Counted from the stretch's first letter, positions 18,924 to 28,024 are shown. The stretch is DNA of 64,000 bases from Eubacterium plexicaudatum ASF492 (GCF_000364225.2 NZ_AQFT02000001.1:3863501-3927500); one strand, 5' to 3'. The notes: generated by a model not told the origin, from the letters alone. Translations and numbers: made by a program.

Positions 18924-19911
18924 ATGCCGGAAACTTTGAATCTGAATTACTACTACGGGAATGAAGCCGACCAGTACAGCTTCTACCGCATCCCGAAAAT
19001 CCTTTTGACCGACCGCCGCTACAAGGGCGTATCGCTGGAAGCAAAGGTGCTGTATGGCCTGCTGCTTGACCGCATGGGGCTGTCTGCCCGCAATGGCTGG
19101 CTGGACGATAACGGGCGCGTGTTCCTCTACTTCACCCAGGAGGAAGTCATGACCATGCTGGACTGCGGCAAGGACAAGGCGACGAAGCTGTTCCGCGAAT
19201 TGGAGGGCATCGGCCTTGTGGAACGGAAAAAGCAGGGCCAGGGACACCCCGCCCGGATTTACGTTAAGAACTTCATTCTGGAGCCGGAACACTCTGCGCC
19301 GGTTCAGACTGCGGAAAACCAGCCGTCAAGACCGCTTGACAGTGCCGCAGTCAAAACTGCTGAAAAACCGCAGTCTGCACCCCTGAAAACCAGCGGTCAA
19401 GAGTGCGGAATTTCCGCCCCTAATAATACTGATATAAATAAAACTGAAAAAAGCGATACTGATCTATCCATCACACCCCCTGCCCCCTCAGCGGTTTCTT
19501 CTCCTGCTGGTAAACGCGCTCCGTGCAGGATGGGATTGGATGAGATGGAAAGCTGCCGCGAACTGATTTTAGAAAATATTGACTATGACATTCTTCTGGA
19601 ACGGAACCCCTGGGACAAGGACTTGCTGGACGGCTATGTGGAGTTAATGCTGGAAATCTGCTGCTCCACACGGGAATCTGTCCGTATCTGCGGGCAGGAA
19701 GTACCCACCGAGGTTGTCAAAAGCCGGTTCCTGAAGCTGAACAGCGAACATATTGGCTACGTCATGGACAGCCTGAAAAGCAATACTGCCAAAATTGGCA
19801 ATATCAAAGCATACACGCTGGCAGCACTCTACAACGCCCCCCGTCACGATGGGGCAGTATTACACATCCCTTGTCAGCCACGATATGGCGCATGGGCTGC
19901 TGGACGGTTAA
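18924..19911 (+). pseudogene. repA: ICE replication initiator (RepA-type), frameshifted near its end
   Basis: The N-terminal domain (YYYGNEADQYSFYRIPKIL, then GVSLEAKVLYGLLLDRMGLS and a winged helix with CGKDKATKLFRELE) is the replication initiator A N-terminus used by Tn1549-like ICEs. The C-terminal part is the DUF6017-like DnaD-type domain. ATG 18924 has GGAGG 8 bases upstream. A C run at 19837-19842 has one extra C; with five C the protein ends ...SHDMAHGLLDG at 19911. As it stands the frame reads on into the DUF3846 gene, making a false 500-residue fusion. Confidence 0.85.
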
Positions 19912-19961
19912 GCCGCCCGGCGCTTTGCAATACATCAATCAAACCAAAGGAGGACTTTTGC

Positions 19962-20420
19962 ATGGAACATGAAATCAACATTCTGGTAGTGGAACCGGGC
20001 AGACCGCCCAGACCGGCGCGGGTGGACAACTCGCTGGAAACTTTTTCACAGCTTGTCGGCGGTGAGCTGGCAATGGGCTGTTTCCTGCCCCAGCGGGTCA
20101 TGCTGCTTTACAACGAGGGCGCCAACCGTCAGGGACTGCCGCCCAACCGCTGCAATCCATTTGTGAAAGAGTGCATCAGCGGTACATTCCTGCTGTGCGG
20201 GCTTTCAGACGGGGAGGGCTTCTGTTCCCTTTCCCCTGCCCAGCAAGCCGAGTTTCAGCGCCTTTTTGCCAGACCTGGCGAGTTTATGATGCTGGGGGCA
20301 GACCACATCTGCGCTTCGCCTGCCGAGTTTGCCGAAACCGCTGGCAGGCTTTGGGGCAGCATGGCAAGCGGCGAATCCGTGGTGCTGACCAAATGGGGCG
20401 GCACGGAAAGCGGGGCATAA
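19962..20420 (+). CDS. DUF3846-domain ICE protein
   Basis: A 152-residue protein starting MEHEINILVVEPGRPPRPA, with the DUF3846 core (LGGxLA-type QLVGGELAMGCF, then VMLLYNEGANRQGLPPNR). Proteins of this family occur in ICE and phage accessory operons; role unknown. AGGAGG lies 8 bases upstream of ATG 19962. The one-base insertion in repA puts this gene in frame with it, but its own start signal is good. Confidence 0.82.
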   Translation: MEHEINILVVEPGRPPRPARVDNSLETFSQLVGGELAMGCFLPQRVMLLYNEGANRQGLPPNRCNPFVKECISGTFLLCGLSDGEGFCSLSPAQQAEFQRLFARPGEFMMLGADHICASPAEFAETAGRLWGSMASGESVVLTKWGGTESGA

Positions 20421-20421
20421 A

Positions 20422-21249
20422 ATGGCAAAACAAAATACCAATACTGACCGTCGCAGTTTGCAGGACTGCGGCGGTTTTTCATCGGCAGAATACCATTCGG
20501 TTGGACTGAGCGGCGGCAAGGATTCGTCTGCTTTATTGCTGCTGATGCTGGAAAAAGGGATGCCGATTGACAACGTGATATTTGCGGATACCGGCATGGA
20601 CTTCCCCGAAATGGCGGCGCATATCGCCAAACTGGACGCGCTTTTGTACCGTGAACGGGGCATCCACATCACCACCCTGCGACATTCGCATGGATTTGAG
20701 TGGATGATGTTTGACGCACCCATGAAACAGCCCCGTGCGATTGCCCGCCGTGCCGCCCAGGGACAGCCAGCAACCGGCTATGGCTGGCCGGGAATTAAGG
20801 TTCGCTGGTGTACCGGCCAGCTTAAAACACACCTGATCGCCAAAGAGGTCAACCGGCTGAAAAAAGAAAAGAACGCCCTGCACTATATCGGCATTGCCGC
20901 CGATGAGTCCCAACGCTGCAAAGACGACCCGAACCACCGTTATCCGCTGGTGGAATGGGGCATCACCGAAGCACAGGCTTTACAAATCTGCTATGACCGG
21001 GGCTTTGACTTTGGCGGACTTTATAAAATCTACCACCGCGCTTCCTGCTGGTGCTGTCCCTTGCAGCGGATCGGTGAACTCCGAAAGCTGCGCCAGCACC
21101 ACCCTGAACTGTGGGCGCGGCTGTGGGATATGGACAACCGGGCGCGGGCGCAGTTTGGCGCAGGCCCCCTTGGACAGTTTAAGGAGCGTTGGAGCATCGA
21201 AAAGTTAGACGCCCGGTTTGCCCGCGAGGAAATGGAGGACGGCGCATGA
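20422..21249 (+). CDS. PAPS-reductase-like PP-loop ATPase (IbrA/DndC-like)
   Basis: A 275-residue N-type ATP pyrophosphatase-like protein: PP-loop SGGKDS at residues 30-35, FADTGMDFPE after it, and a C-terminal Cys cluster CWCCP suited to an Fe-S centre. ICE and phage members of this family include IbrA. True assimilatory PAPS reductases carry an ECGLH-type active site, which I do not see. ATG 20422 directly follows the DUF3846 stop. A ParB-like partner family is encoded at 28273-30176. Confidence 0.85.
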   Translation: MAKQNTNTDRRSLQDCGGFSSAEYHSVGLSGGKDSSALLLLMLEKGMPIDNVIFADTGMDFPEMAAHIAKLDALLYRERGIHITTLRHSHGFEWMMFDAPMKQPRAIARRAAQGQPATGYGWPGIKVRWCTGQLKTHLIAKEVNRLKKEKNALHYIGIAADESQRCKDDPNHRYPLVEWGITEAQALQICYDRGFDFGGLYKIYHRASCWCCPLQRIGELRKLRQHHPELWARLWDMDNRARAQFGAGPLGQFKERWSIEKLDARFAREEMEDGA

Positions 21250-21326
21250 AATATTTACTCCGCCGCCTGCTGGTTCCGCCTTAGTTACCCCAGCAGCCTT
21301 TGAAGAAAATCCCAAAATGAAAAGAG

Positions 21327-21758
21327 GTGAGCATTATCGAAGTTGAAGCAAAGCAACAGCTTATGGAAAAGCTGGATAAAAACCTGCTGGATCATGCGGC
21401 AAAACTGACAGAGGGGAACGGCCCGCAGATTGTGGATGTGTACCAACTGCAAGGGCTGGCAGAGGTTCACTGTTACCTGAAAACAGCCCACCAGTTTGAC
21501 CCTGCCGAAGTGGATGCCCTGCTGCAATTTGCCGATCCGCTGGAAGCAGCCCGCTACTGCTGGGAAATGAATGAGCATGAATACAGTTTCCCAATCTGCG
21601 ACCTGCTGCGGGAAACCAGGGCGCGGGAAATCTTTGAACTGGCAAAGCCGGAACCGCCGGCAAAACTGTCCGTGCGGGAACAGCTCCGCGCCGCTATGAA
21701 AGAAGCCCGCCAGCATCCCGCCCCGGAGGAACGGGCAAAAGGCGGCGAGGCCCGATGA
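21327..21758 (+). CDS. Conserved-type ICE protein of unknown function
   Basis: A 143-residue acidic, helical protein (QQLMEKLDKNLLDHAAKL ... KAEP-type tail with KLSVREQLRAAMKEA) read from GTG 21327. It lies between the PAPS-reductase-like gene and pcfB, where Tn1549-like ICEs usually have such a gene. No motif indicates a function. The Shine-Dalgarno site is weak. Confidence 0.65.
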   Translation: MSIIEVEAKQQLMEKLDKNLLDHAAKLTEGNGPQIVDVYQLQGLAEVHCYLKTAHQFDPAEVDALLQFADPLEAARYCWEMNEHEYSFPICDLLRETRAREIFELAKPEPPAKLSVREQLRAAMKEARQHPAPEERAKGGEAR

Positions 21759-21795
21759 AACAGCCTGCCGCTTGCAGGAAAGGAGGTAACGCATC

Positions 21796-22308
21796 ATGCA
21801 GGATGAAGTACGCGAAAAATCTGTGGCTCTCACCATCAAGGTCGGCAAAGCAGGCGGCAGGCTGACCGCCGGCCTGCTGAAATGGGCCATTCGGAAGTAT
21901 CTGGCGCAGGCCCAAAACCCCAAAATCCACCACGGCAAGCAGACCGTAAAGCAGCTTGTAAGCCAGGGCGCAGGCGTTCAAAACATCGAGATCACCGGCA
22001 AAAATATCAAGTCCTTTGAGCGTGTGGCGCGGAAATACGGGGTGGACTTTGCGCTGAAAAAAGACCCCGCGCAGGGGAAATACCTTGTCTTTTTCAAGGC
22101 ACGGGACGCGGATGCACTGAACGCCGCCTTTGCCGAGTATGCCGGGAAAAGCCTGAACCGCTCCGCGCAGAAAAAGCCGTCGCTGTTAGGCCAGCTTTCC
22201 CACTTCAAGGAGATTGCAAAGAACCTGACGCGGGATACCGCCAAAAACCGGGAGAAAGGGGGGGCGTTGAACTGTGAAACTGGATGTAAAGAAAATCCTG
22301 CTCCCTAA
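21796..22308 (+). CDS. pcfB: PcfB family protein
   Basis: A 170-residue protein with the PcfB/DUF3801 pattern: KSVALTIKVGKAGGRLTAGL, then a helix and NIKSFERVARKYGVDFALKK. PcfB proteins act with the coupling protein in relaxosome docking. AGGAGG precedes ATG 21796. The C-terminus (ALNCETGCKENPAP) overlaps the virD4 start by 35 bases, longer than expected, so the last residues may be a small frameshift product. Confidence 0.82.
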   Translation: MQDEVREKSVALTIKVGKAGGRLTAGLLKWAIRKYLAQAQNPKIHHGKQTVKQLVSQGAGVQNIEITGKNIKSFERVARKYGVDFALKKDPAQGKYLVFFKARDADALNAAFAEYAGKSLNRSAQKKPSLLGQLSHFKEIAKNLTRDTAKNREKGGALNCETGCKENPAP

Positions 22309-23000
22309 CCTGCCTTATGTGTTCATCTTCTGGTTTTTCAACCGTGTGGCGGAGGGCTGCCGGCTGGCAGAGGGCGCGGATATGGTGACAAAGGCAATGG
22401 GCGCGGTATCGGGCCTGGGGGCGCTGATTTCCAAAAACCCGCTGCCCAGCTTCCACCCCCGCGACCTGCTGTTTGGCGCTGCCGGCGCAGTCATTATCCG
22501 GGCCGTGGTTTATTTCAAGGCGAAAAACGCCAAGAAATACCGCCACGGAGTTGAGTATGGTTCGGCGCGTTGGGGAAATTCCGACGATATTAAGCCTTTC
22601 ATCAATCCCCAATTCGACCAGAACATTCTCCTGACGCAGACAGAGCGCGTCATGGTGGGGAGAAACAAAATCCCCAAGTACAATATCAACAAAAACGTGC
22701 TGGTGATCGGCGGTTCCGGCTCCGGCAAGACCCGCTTCCACATTAAGCCCAACCTCATGCAGATGAACGCCAGCTATATCGTGACTGACCCAAAAGGCAC
22801 GGTCGTTCTGGAATGTGGGAAAATGCTTCAGCGCGGCGGGTATGAGATAAAAATACTCAATACGATTGACTTTAAGCAGTCCATGAAGTACAACCCATTC
22901 CGCTATATCTACTGCGAGAACGACATTTTGAAACTGGTCAACTGCATCATGGAGAACACCAAAGGCGAGGACAGCAAGGGCGGTGAAGATTTTTGGGCGA
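22274..23000 (+). CDS. virD4: VirD4/TcpA coupling protein, exon 1
   Basis: N-terminal part of the type IV coupling ATPase (PcfC-like). It begins at GTG 22274, has two membrane segments (PYVFIFWFFNRVA; DLLFGAAGAVIIRAVVYF), then HGVEYGSARWG and Walker A VIGGSGSGKTRFHIKPN, followed by SYIVTDPKG. Exon 1 ends at 23000 (FW-A), where a group II intron begins. After splicing the frame joins exon 2 as WAKAETLLYCALIG. The remaining C-terminal third is at 9831-9014 on the minus strand. Confidence 0.88.
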
Positions 23001-23764
23001 GTGCGACACGTTCGCATACAAACACTATTCCACAAAGAATAGAACTTTGTGGGCGTTAAGACCGAGTAGTGCTAAAAATGCGGGGCTTTTGAGATAATCA
23101 AAAGCAACAACTGATACTGCGATAGGTGGAATGAAGGGGTAACGCCCTGAAACGCCTACCCTAAAGCTACGGCTGGCGTTGGCTGGAAACGGCCAGGGTC
23201 AGAAGCCCGTTAAAGACGGCTGACTGCGTTCGCTCTGCGCGTAGTAAACAATGGAAACAGCGGCAGGTGCAAAGCAAGCCAGAGGTGGCTGTGAGCGTTA
23301 GGCCGGGGGTCTATAAAATGCCTATGGCGAGAATGCCCGAAAGGGCAGGCCAATCTGCGATAGTACGGGTCTAAAAGAAAAATGGGGCTAATCCCCCATT
23401 CCTGAAAGGGAGCCAGTGTGGAAGAGTAAAAATTCCCCCTCTGAAATTCCATGCGTCGTTACAGGCGGCGGCAAGCTGGCAGGTCCATAGTAGAAACCTA
23501 AGGGCATCTGGACAGATAGCAGTATCGGAACGTGGTGAAAGCCTATCGCGTATACCATGGGCCAACATGGTATATAGGCTGTCGAATCATATAAGCAGTC
23601 GAAGCGGTGGGTAAAGTAGTGGCGATAGCGATGATGTTCCCTGTAATGGGGAACGAAGTGACAGCCACGAGTCAACAGCAAGGCAAAACACTAATCACAA
23701 GTGAACAGTAGGATTTCGGGTACGACCAAAAGGTCAATCTTCCCTCAAAGGAGTTGATGCCTAT

Positions 23765-25672
23765 ATGGTTACCGGGAACAAGAAACCAAAGCAGTCCAAG
23801 AAACCGAAAAAAGTAAATAATTTGCGCTATGCCGAGTATTACGATATGCAGGAAACTTTTGATGGGTTATATGCAAAAGCTGCAAAAGGCGAGGCATTTG
23901 ACAGTCTGATGGGTTTGATATTCAGTAAAGACAACATCTTACTTGCCTATCGGAACATCAAGGGAAACGGCGGAAGCGTGACACCTGGCACAGATGGGCT
24001 GACCATCCGAGCTGTCGAAAAGTGTACCCCGGAAATGTTAGTCCAAAAGGTTCTCAACATTACCAAGAATTACAGCCCACGGGCTGTACGGAGAAAAGAG
24101 ATTCCAAAGCAAAGTGACCCAAGCAAGACCCGTCCGCTGGGTATTCCATGTATCTGGGACAGGTTGATACAGCAATGTATTCTCCAGGTTCTGGAGCCAA
24201 TCTGTGAGGCAAAATTCAGCGAGAATAGCTACGGGTTCCGGCCCAACCGAGACTGTGAACAAGCCATAGCCGCGTCCTACCGGCATATGCAGCAATCTCA
24301 TTTGCACTATGTTGCCGAGTTTGACATCAAAGGATTTTTCGATAACGTAGACCACTCGAAACTGATTAAGCAGATGTGGGCGCTGGGAATACGTGACAAA
24401 CGACTGATTTACATTGTCAAGCGCATATTAAAAGCCCCTATCCAGTTAGAGAACGGCACAACGGTGGCCCCCGTTAAAGGTACGCCTCAGGGCGGTATTA
24501 TCTCGCCTCTGTTGGCAAATATCGTGCTGAACGAACTGGATTGGTGGGTAGAAAGCCAATGGGCAGACAACCCGATGGCTGTGGCGCGGGGCAGAAACAG
24601 ACAGTTAGGCGGCAACACCGTATTCGACAAAAGCCATGGGTACCGCGCTATGCGTACAACCCGCTTGAAAGAAATGCACATTGTTCGATATGCTGATGAT
24701 TTTCGTATATTCTGTCAGAATAAGGACAGCGCAGAGCGGACGCTGATTGCGGTTACCAAATGGCTGAAAGAACGGCTGAGGCTGGACGTATCCCCGGAAA
24801 AAACACGGGTGGTCAATCTCAATAAGCATTACTCCGAATTTCTTGGTATCAAAATGAGGCTCACGAAGAAAAAGAACAAGCTGGTGGTTCAATCGCGCGT
24901 TAGCGAAAAAGCCGTCAAGAGGATTAAAACCGAGGCCAAACAGAAAATCAAGAATATAGCCCGTCCGCCAAAGGGCATGACGGAGGCAAGAGCGATTTTG
25001 AATTATAATGCTTTCGTCATGGGTGAACACAATTACTACCAGATGGCAACAGGGGTCAGTCTTGATTTTCGTGACATAGGCTACGAGGTCACCCGGACTA
25101 TGAAGCGTCTGGGCGACAGGCTGAAAAAGGAGCCGAAAGATAATATTGGTGGTGCTGTCGTAGACCGCTATAGCTCCTCTAAATTGATGCGTTACATCAA
25201 AAATCTTCCTGTTGCTCCCATCAGCTATGTTCGTACTAAGGCCCCTATGTGCAAGAAAAGGTCTATTCAGAAATACACGCCGGAAGGCAGAGCGGAAATC
25301 CATGAAAACCTTGGTTTTGATACCAAGATGCTCAGGGCACTTTTGCGGCAGGAAGTCCACGAGCAAAGTGCCGCGTATGCGGATAACCGTCTATCGCTCT
25401 TTTGTGCGCAATATGGAAAGTGTGCGGTTACTGGTCAAGTGTTTGAATCTTTGGGAGATATTCATTGCCACCATAAGTTACCGAAGAACAGGGGTGGCAG
25501 GGATAACTACCAAAATCTGATTATTGTCCGGGAAAGCGTACATATTTTAATCCACGCTACATCTGAATCGACCATAGCAAAACATCTATCTGAATTGAGC
25601 CTCAACAAACGCCAACTTGCAAAACTCAATAAACTCCGCAAAGAAGCGGGAAATCCGCCTGTTTCTGCCTAA
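23765..25672 (+). CDS. ltrA: Group II intron reverse transcriptase/maturase with HNH endonuclease
   Basis: A 635-residue intron-encoded protein. RT domain: KTRPLGIPCIWDRLIQQ, YGFRPNRDCEQAI, catalytic YADD (MHIVRYADDFRIF), GTPQGGIISPLLANI. Maturase (X) domain follows. The C-terminal HNH endonuclease shows CAVTGQ, CHHKLPKNRGGRDNYQNL. It is the splicing and retrohoming protein of the intron. AAAGGAG lies upstream of ATG 23765. Full length and intact. Confidence 0.95.
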   Translation: MVTGNKKPKQSKKPKKVNNLRYAEYYDMQETFDGLYAKAAKGEAFDSLMGLIFSKDNILLAYRNIKGNGGSVTPGTDGLTIRAVEKCTPEMLVQKVLNITKNYSPRAVRRKEIPKQSDPSKTRPLGIPCIWDRLIQQCILQVLEPICEAKFSENSYGFRPNRDCEQAIAASYRHMQQSHLHYVAEFDIKGFFDNVDHSKLIKQMWALGIRDKRLIYIVKRILKAPIQLENGTTVAPVKGTPQGGIISPLLANIVLNELDWWVESQWADNPMAVARGRNRQLGGNTVFDKSHGYRAMRTTRLKEMHIVRYADDFRIFCQNKDSAERTLIAVTKWLKERLRLDVSPEKTRVVNLNKHYSEFLGIKMRLTKKKNKLVVQSRVSEKAVKRIKTEAKQKIKNIARPPKGMTEARAILNYNAFVMGEHNYYQMATGVSLDFRDIGYEVTRTMKRLGDRLKKEPKDNIGGAVVDRYSSSKLMRYIKNLPVAPISYVRTKAPMCKKRSIQKYTPEGRAEIHENLGFDTKMLRALLRQEVHEQSAAYADNRLSLFCAQYGKCAVTGQVFESLGDIHCHHKLPKNRGGRDNYQNLIIVRESVHILIHATSESTIAKHLSELSLNKRQLAKLNKLRKEAGNPPVSA

Positions 25673-25759
25673 TCGGTTTCGGCAGAAACAGGTGCAGACC
25701 ACTTTAAAAAAATGTTCATGGTAATAACTTGTGATAACGTGTGCGAATTGTTGTTGATG

Positions 25760-25796
25760 GAGCGCCGTGTGACGGGAAAGCCGTCATGCACGGTGC
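25760..25796 (+). ncRNA. Group II intron domain V (catalytic hairpin)
   Basis: GCGCCGTGTGACGG, a GAAA tetraloop, then CCGTCATGCACGGTGC form the short bulged hairpin typical of domain V, 53 bases before the 3' splice site. Confidence 0.75.
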
Positions 25797-25849
25797 GGGG
25801 TGGGGGAAAAGCCGGAAACATTAGAAACTGTAGGCTTACCTATCACCAT

Positions 25850-26076
25850 AAGCGGAAACGCTGCTGTACTGCGCCCTGATTGGATATATCCACTACGAGG
25901 CCCCGGTGGAGGAACAGAACTTCTCCACCCTGATTGAGTTTATTAACGCGATGGAGGTCCGGGAGGACGATGAGGAATACAAAAACCCTGTTGACCTGAT
26001 GTTTGACGCGCTGGAATCCGAGAAGCCCAACCATTTCGCGGTGCGGCAGTACAAAAAATACAAGCTGGCGGCGGGA
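25850..26076 (+). CDS. virD4: VirD4/TcpA coupling protein, exon 2
   Basis: Continues the coupling protein after the intron: AETLLYCALIGYIHYEAPVE, then DPVDLMF-type NPVDLMFDALESEKPNHFA and VRQYKKYKLAAG ending at 26076. After this codon the sequence is element 2; the frame runs 19 more codons to a stop at 26136. The next virD4 residues (KTAKS) are found at 9831 on the minus strand. Confidence 0.85.
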
Positions 26077-26170
26077 GTTATAAAATATAAAAGACTTCTT
26101 AATCAAAATAAATACAAAAGAGCCACAGCATAGCATCTATGCGGTACTGGCGGAAAGGAGGGAATTGATT
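26077..26170 (+). other. Element 2 end and leader of its recombinase
   Basis: Element-2 sequence between the virD4 junction and the recombinase start; AT-rich first half, then GCATAGCATCTATGC, a short hairpin, and AAAGGAGGG 9 bases before ATG 26171. Confidence 0.6.
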
Positions 26171-26248
26171 ATGAGTCACGATTTAACAGCGTTATACGAG
26201 AGGCTGAGCCATGATGATGATATGACAAATAGACGTAAAGCCAAGTGA
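26171..26248 (+). pseudogene. Element-2 serine recombinase, 5' fragment
   Basis: Reads MSHDLTALYERLSHDDD then MTNRRKAK and stop. The first 16 residues are the catalytic N-terminus of a TndX-type recombinase with the nucleophile serine (Ser13). Homology ends at GATGA (26216-26220); the last codons are ICE-end DNA. The rest of the gene is at 18659-16818 on the minus strand. AGGAGGG upstream of the ATG shows this is the genuine start. Confidence 0.88.
26224..26237 (+). repeat. ICE-end repeat, copy B
   Basis: GACAAATAGACGTA, one mismatch to copy A (18672-18685). It lies 3 bases inside the GATGA junction and about 47 bases before the ICE recombinase stop. Confidence 0.7.
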
Positions 26249-26255
26249 TTTTTTT

Positions 26256-26276
26256 CGGCATCCATAAGGGATGCCG
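26256..26276. terminator. Bidirectional terminator between ICE end and recombinase
   Basis: CGGCATCC / GGATGCCG hairpin with a TAAG-type loop, T runs on both sides (TTTTTTT before, TTTTT after). Confidence 0.75.
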
Positions 26277-26284
26277 TTTTTCTA

Positions 26285-27897
26285 TTATTGGATAGCCCCG
26301 ACAAATTTGTAGTAGATGGTAATGCGCTTTTCCTTACCCTTGCGGCAGCGCCCCATACCTGGCGTTTCGTAAATCGTAATCCGGTCAATCAGTTCATGAA
26401 GCATGAAGCGGTCGAGTTTTTCAAAGCTGGTGTATTTTCGGATAAGGTCAGCGAAGCGGTCAATATCGGCCTTGGTATCCCGAACCTTTTCCAGTGCCTT
26501 TTCCATCTCTGCAATGTTCGCTTTCAGCGTTGCCCGTTCCGTATCGTAATCTGCGATAAACATGGTAAAGATGTGGTCGGGCAGCTTGCCGCTCATATTG
26601 TCCTCGTAGGTGCGTTTCAGCTTCATATCCAAGTCAGCCAGCCGCTTCTTTGCTGATGCCAGGTCGCGCTTCATTGTCGCGGTCTGTTTCTGCTGATCGG
26701 CGCATTTCAGTTCCATCAGTTTCTGTGCTGCTTTCTCGGTGTCCTCGCTGAACAGTCTGGCATTGCGCTGAATATCCTCCTGAACCACCTGATAAAGCGT
26801 GTCACGGTTAATATAGTGGCTGGAACAAGCTACTGTCCCTATCGCCTGACTGCGCCCGCACATATAGTAAAAATACTTCTGCTGGCTGACACCCAACTTC
26901 ATGGATGTTCCGCAGGCTTCGCAGTAAAACAGTCCTGCAAACAGCGCCGGCTCGTCTTTGGCTTTAATGGTCTTTTTCCGCGCAATCAGTCTTTTTTGTG
27001 CTTCATCAAATAATTCGCGGGATATGATCGGTTCGTGCATATCAGGAACAACTACCCAATCTTCTTTAGGGATAGGTTCCCTTTTTTACTTCGGTAGGAT
27101 GGCGTGTACTGCCGCCCCTGCACCATGCTCCCCACATAGATTTCGTTTTGAAGCATGAAATGTACATAAGTCCGTGTCCAGAAGTGGCGGCGTTCAAACT
27201 CGCCATCCCGTTCAGGATTGTGCTTACGGAAACGTGTATATTCCTTGGGGGATAAGATACCCTCGTTGTTCAGGGTTGTTGCAATGCTCCTTGCCCCAAT
27301 CCCTGCCGCGCACATTTCAAACATCCGCCGGACAACCGGCGCGGTTTCCTCGTTGATAATCAGCTTGTGTTTATCGTCAGGATGCCGCAGGTAGCCGTAG
27401 GGGTCGAGTGCGCCAAGGTATTCGCCGCGCCTTGCTTTAGTATGAAGCGTGGACTTAATTTTTGTGGAAATATCCTTGGCGTACATATCGTTTAGGATGT
27501 GCTTGAACGGCGTAATATCCATGCTGCTGGTCTGGTTCAGCGTGTCAACGCCATCGTTCAGGGCAATGTAGCGTACATGGCGCTCCGGGAAATAAATCTC
27601 GGTGTACTGCCCGCACATGATGTAGTTACGTCCAAGGCGGGAGAGGTCTTTGGTAATGACCAGGTTGATGCGCCCTTTTTCAATGTCGGCAATCATCCGC
27701 TGGAAGCCGGGACGGTCGAAATTCGTACCTGAGAATCCGTCGTCGATATAGGTATCGACAACCTCCCAGCCCTGTTTCTGCACATACTCGGTCAGCAATG
27801 CCCGCTGGTTCCCAATGCTCATAGATTCGTGGTCGGCTCCATCTTCGGAAGAAAGCCGGCAATAGATAGCGGCTCTGTAATTCTGTTGTTCTCTCAT
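26285..27897 (-). pseudogene. ICE large serine recombinase, frameshifted
   Basis: Integrase/excisionase of the Tn1549-like ICE. N-terminal piece 27897-27052: AAIYCRLSSEDG with the catalytic serine, VITKDLSRLGRNYIMCG, then the recombinase domain. C-terminal piece 27040-26285: MHEPIISRELFDEAQK, zinc ribbon CEACGTSM, coiled coil and basic tail. The frame breaks at a T run (27082-27087 on plus; A6 on minus) that is one base short; adding one A gives SKKREPIPKEDWVVVPDMHE. About 537 residues if repaired. It ends 47 bases from ICE-end repeat B. Confidence 0.88.
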
Positions 27898-28024
27898 AAA
27901 ACTGCCTCCTTATCAGTCCGAGAAACAACAGGGTTTATGCTCGTCTGTCATCTACACTATACCACATTAAAGCGTTAAAGTCAAGCTGACAGCCTGCTGC
28001 TTCTGACGATACTGCACACATATT

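Larger units (their letters stand above)
23001..25849 (+). mobile_element. Group II intron in virD4 (2849 bp)
   Basis: The 5' end is GTGCGAC at 23001, the standard group II start. The 3' end is CTATCACCAT at 25849. Removing this segment restores TTT TGG GCG AAA GCG GAA ACG across the junction, which is the expected virD4 frame. It encodes a reverse transcriptase/maturase (23765-25672) and has a recognisable domain V near 25760-25796. Bacterial type IIB/IIC assignment was not attempted. Confidence 0.92.
18655..26220. other. Inverted segment (about 7.57 kb)
   Basis: The two borders split the same gene: the element-2 recombinase is broken between 18659 (minus) and 26220 (plus). virD4 is likewise split between plus strand (22274-26076) and minus strand (9831-9014). 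GATGA is present at both borders (TCATC at 18655-18659; GATGA at 26216-26220). Re-inverting this block restores the recombinase frame and makes all ICE genes from parB to maff2 co-directional. Confidence 0.82.

Noticed and set aside
18924..20420. A single 500-residue RepA-DUF3846 protein
   Set aside because: The join depends on one extra C in a C run, and the second gene has its own start signal.
21246..21284. A 12-codon frame (MKYLLRRLLVPP) after the PAPS-reductase-like gene
   Set aside because: Too short to support; only its overlap with the upstream stop speaks for it.
27052..27897. Reading the ICE recombinase as a complete short resolvase
   Set aside because: The C-terminal half follows directly in another frame, so it is a frameshifted large serine recombinase.
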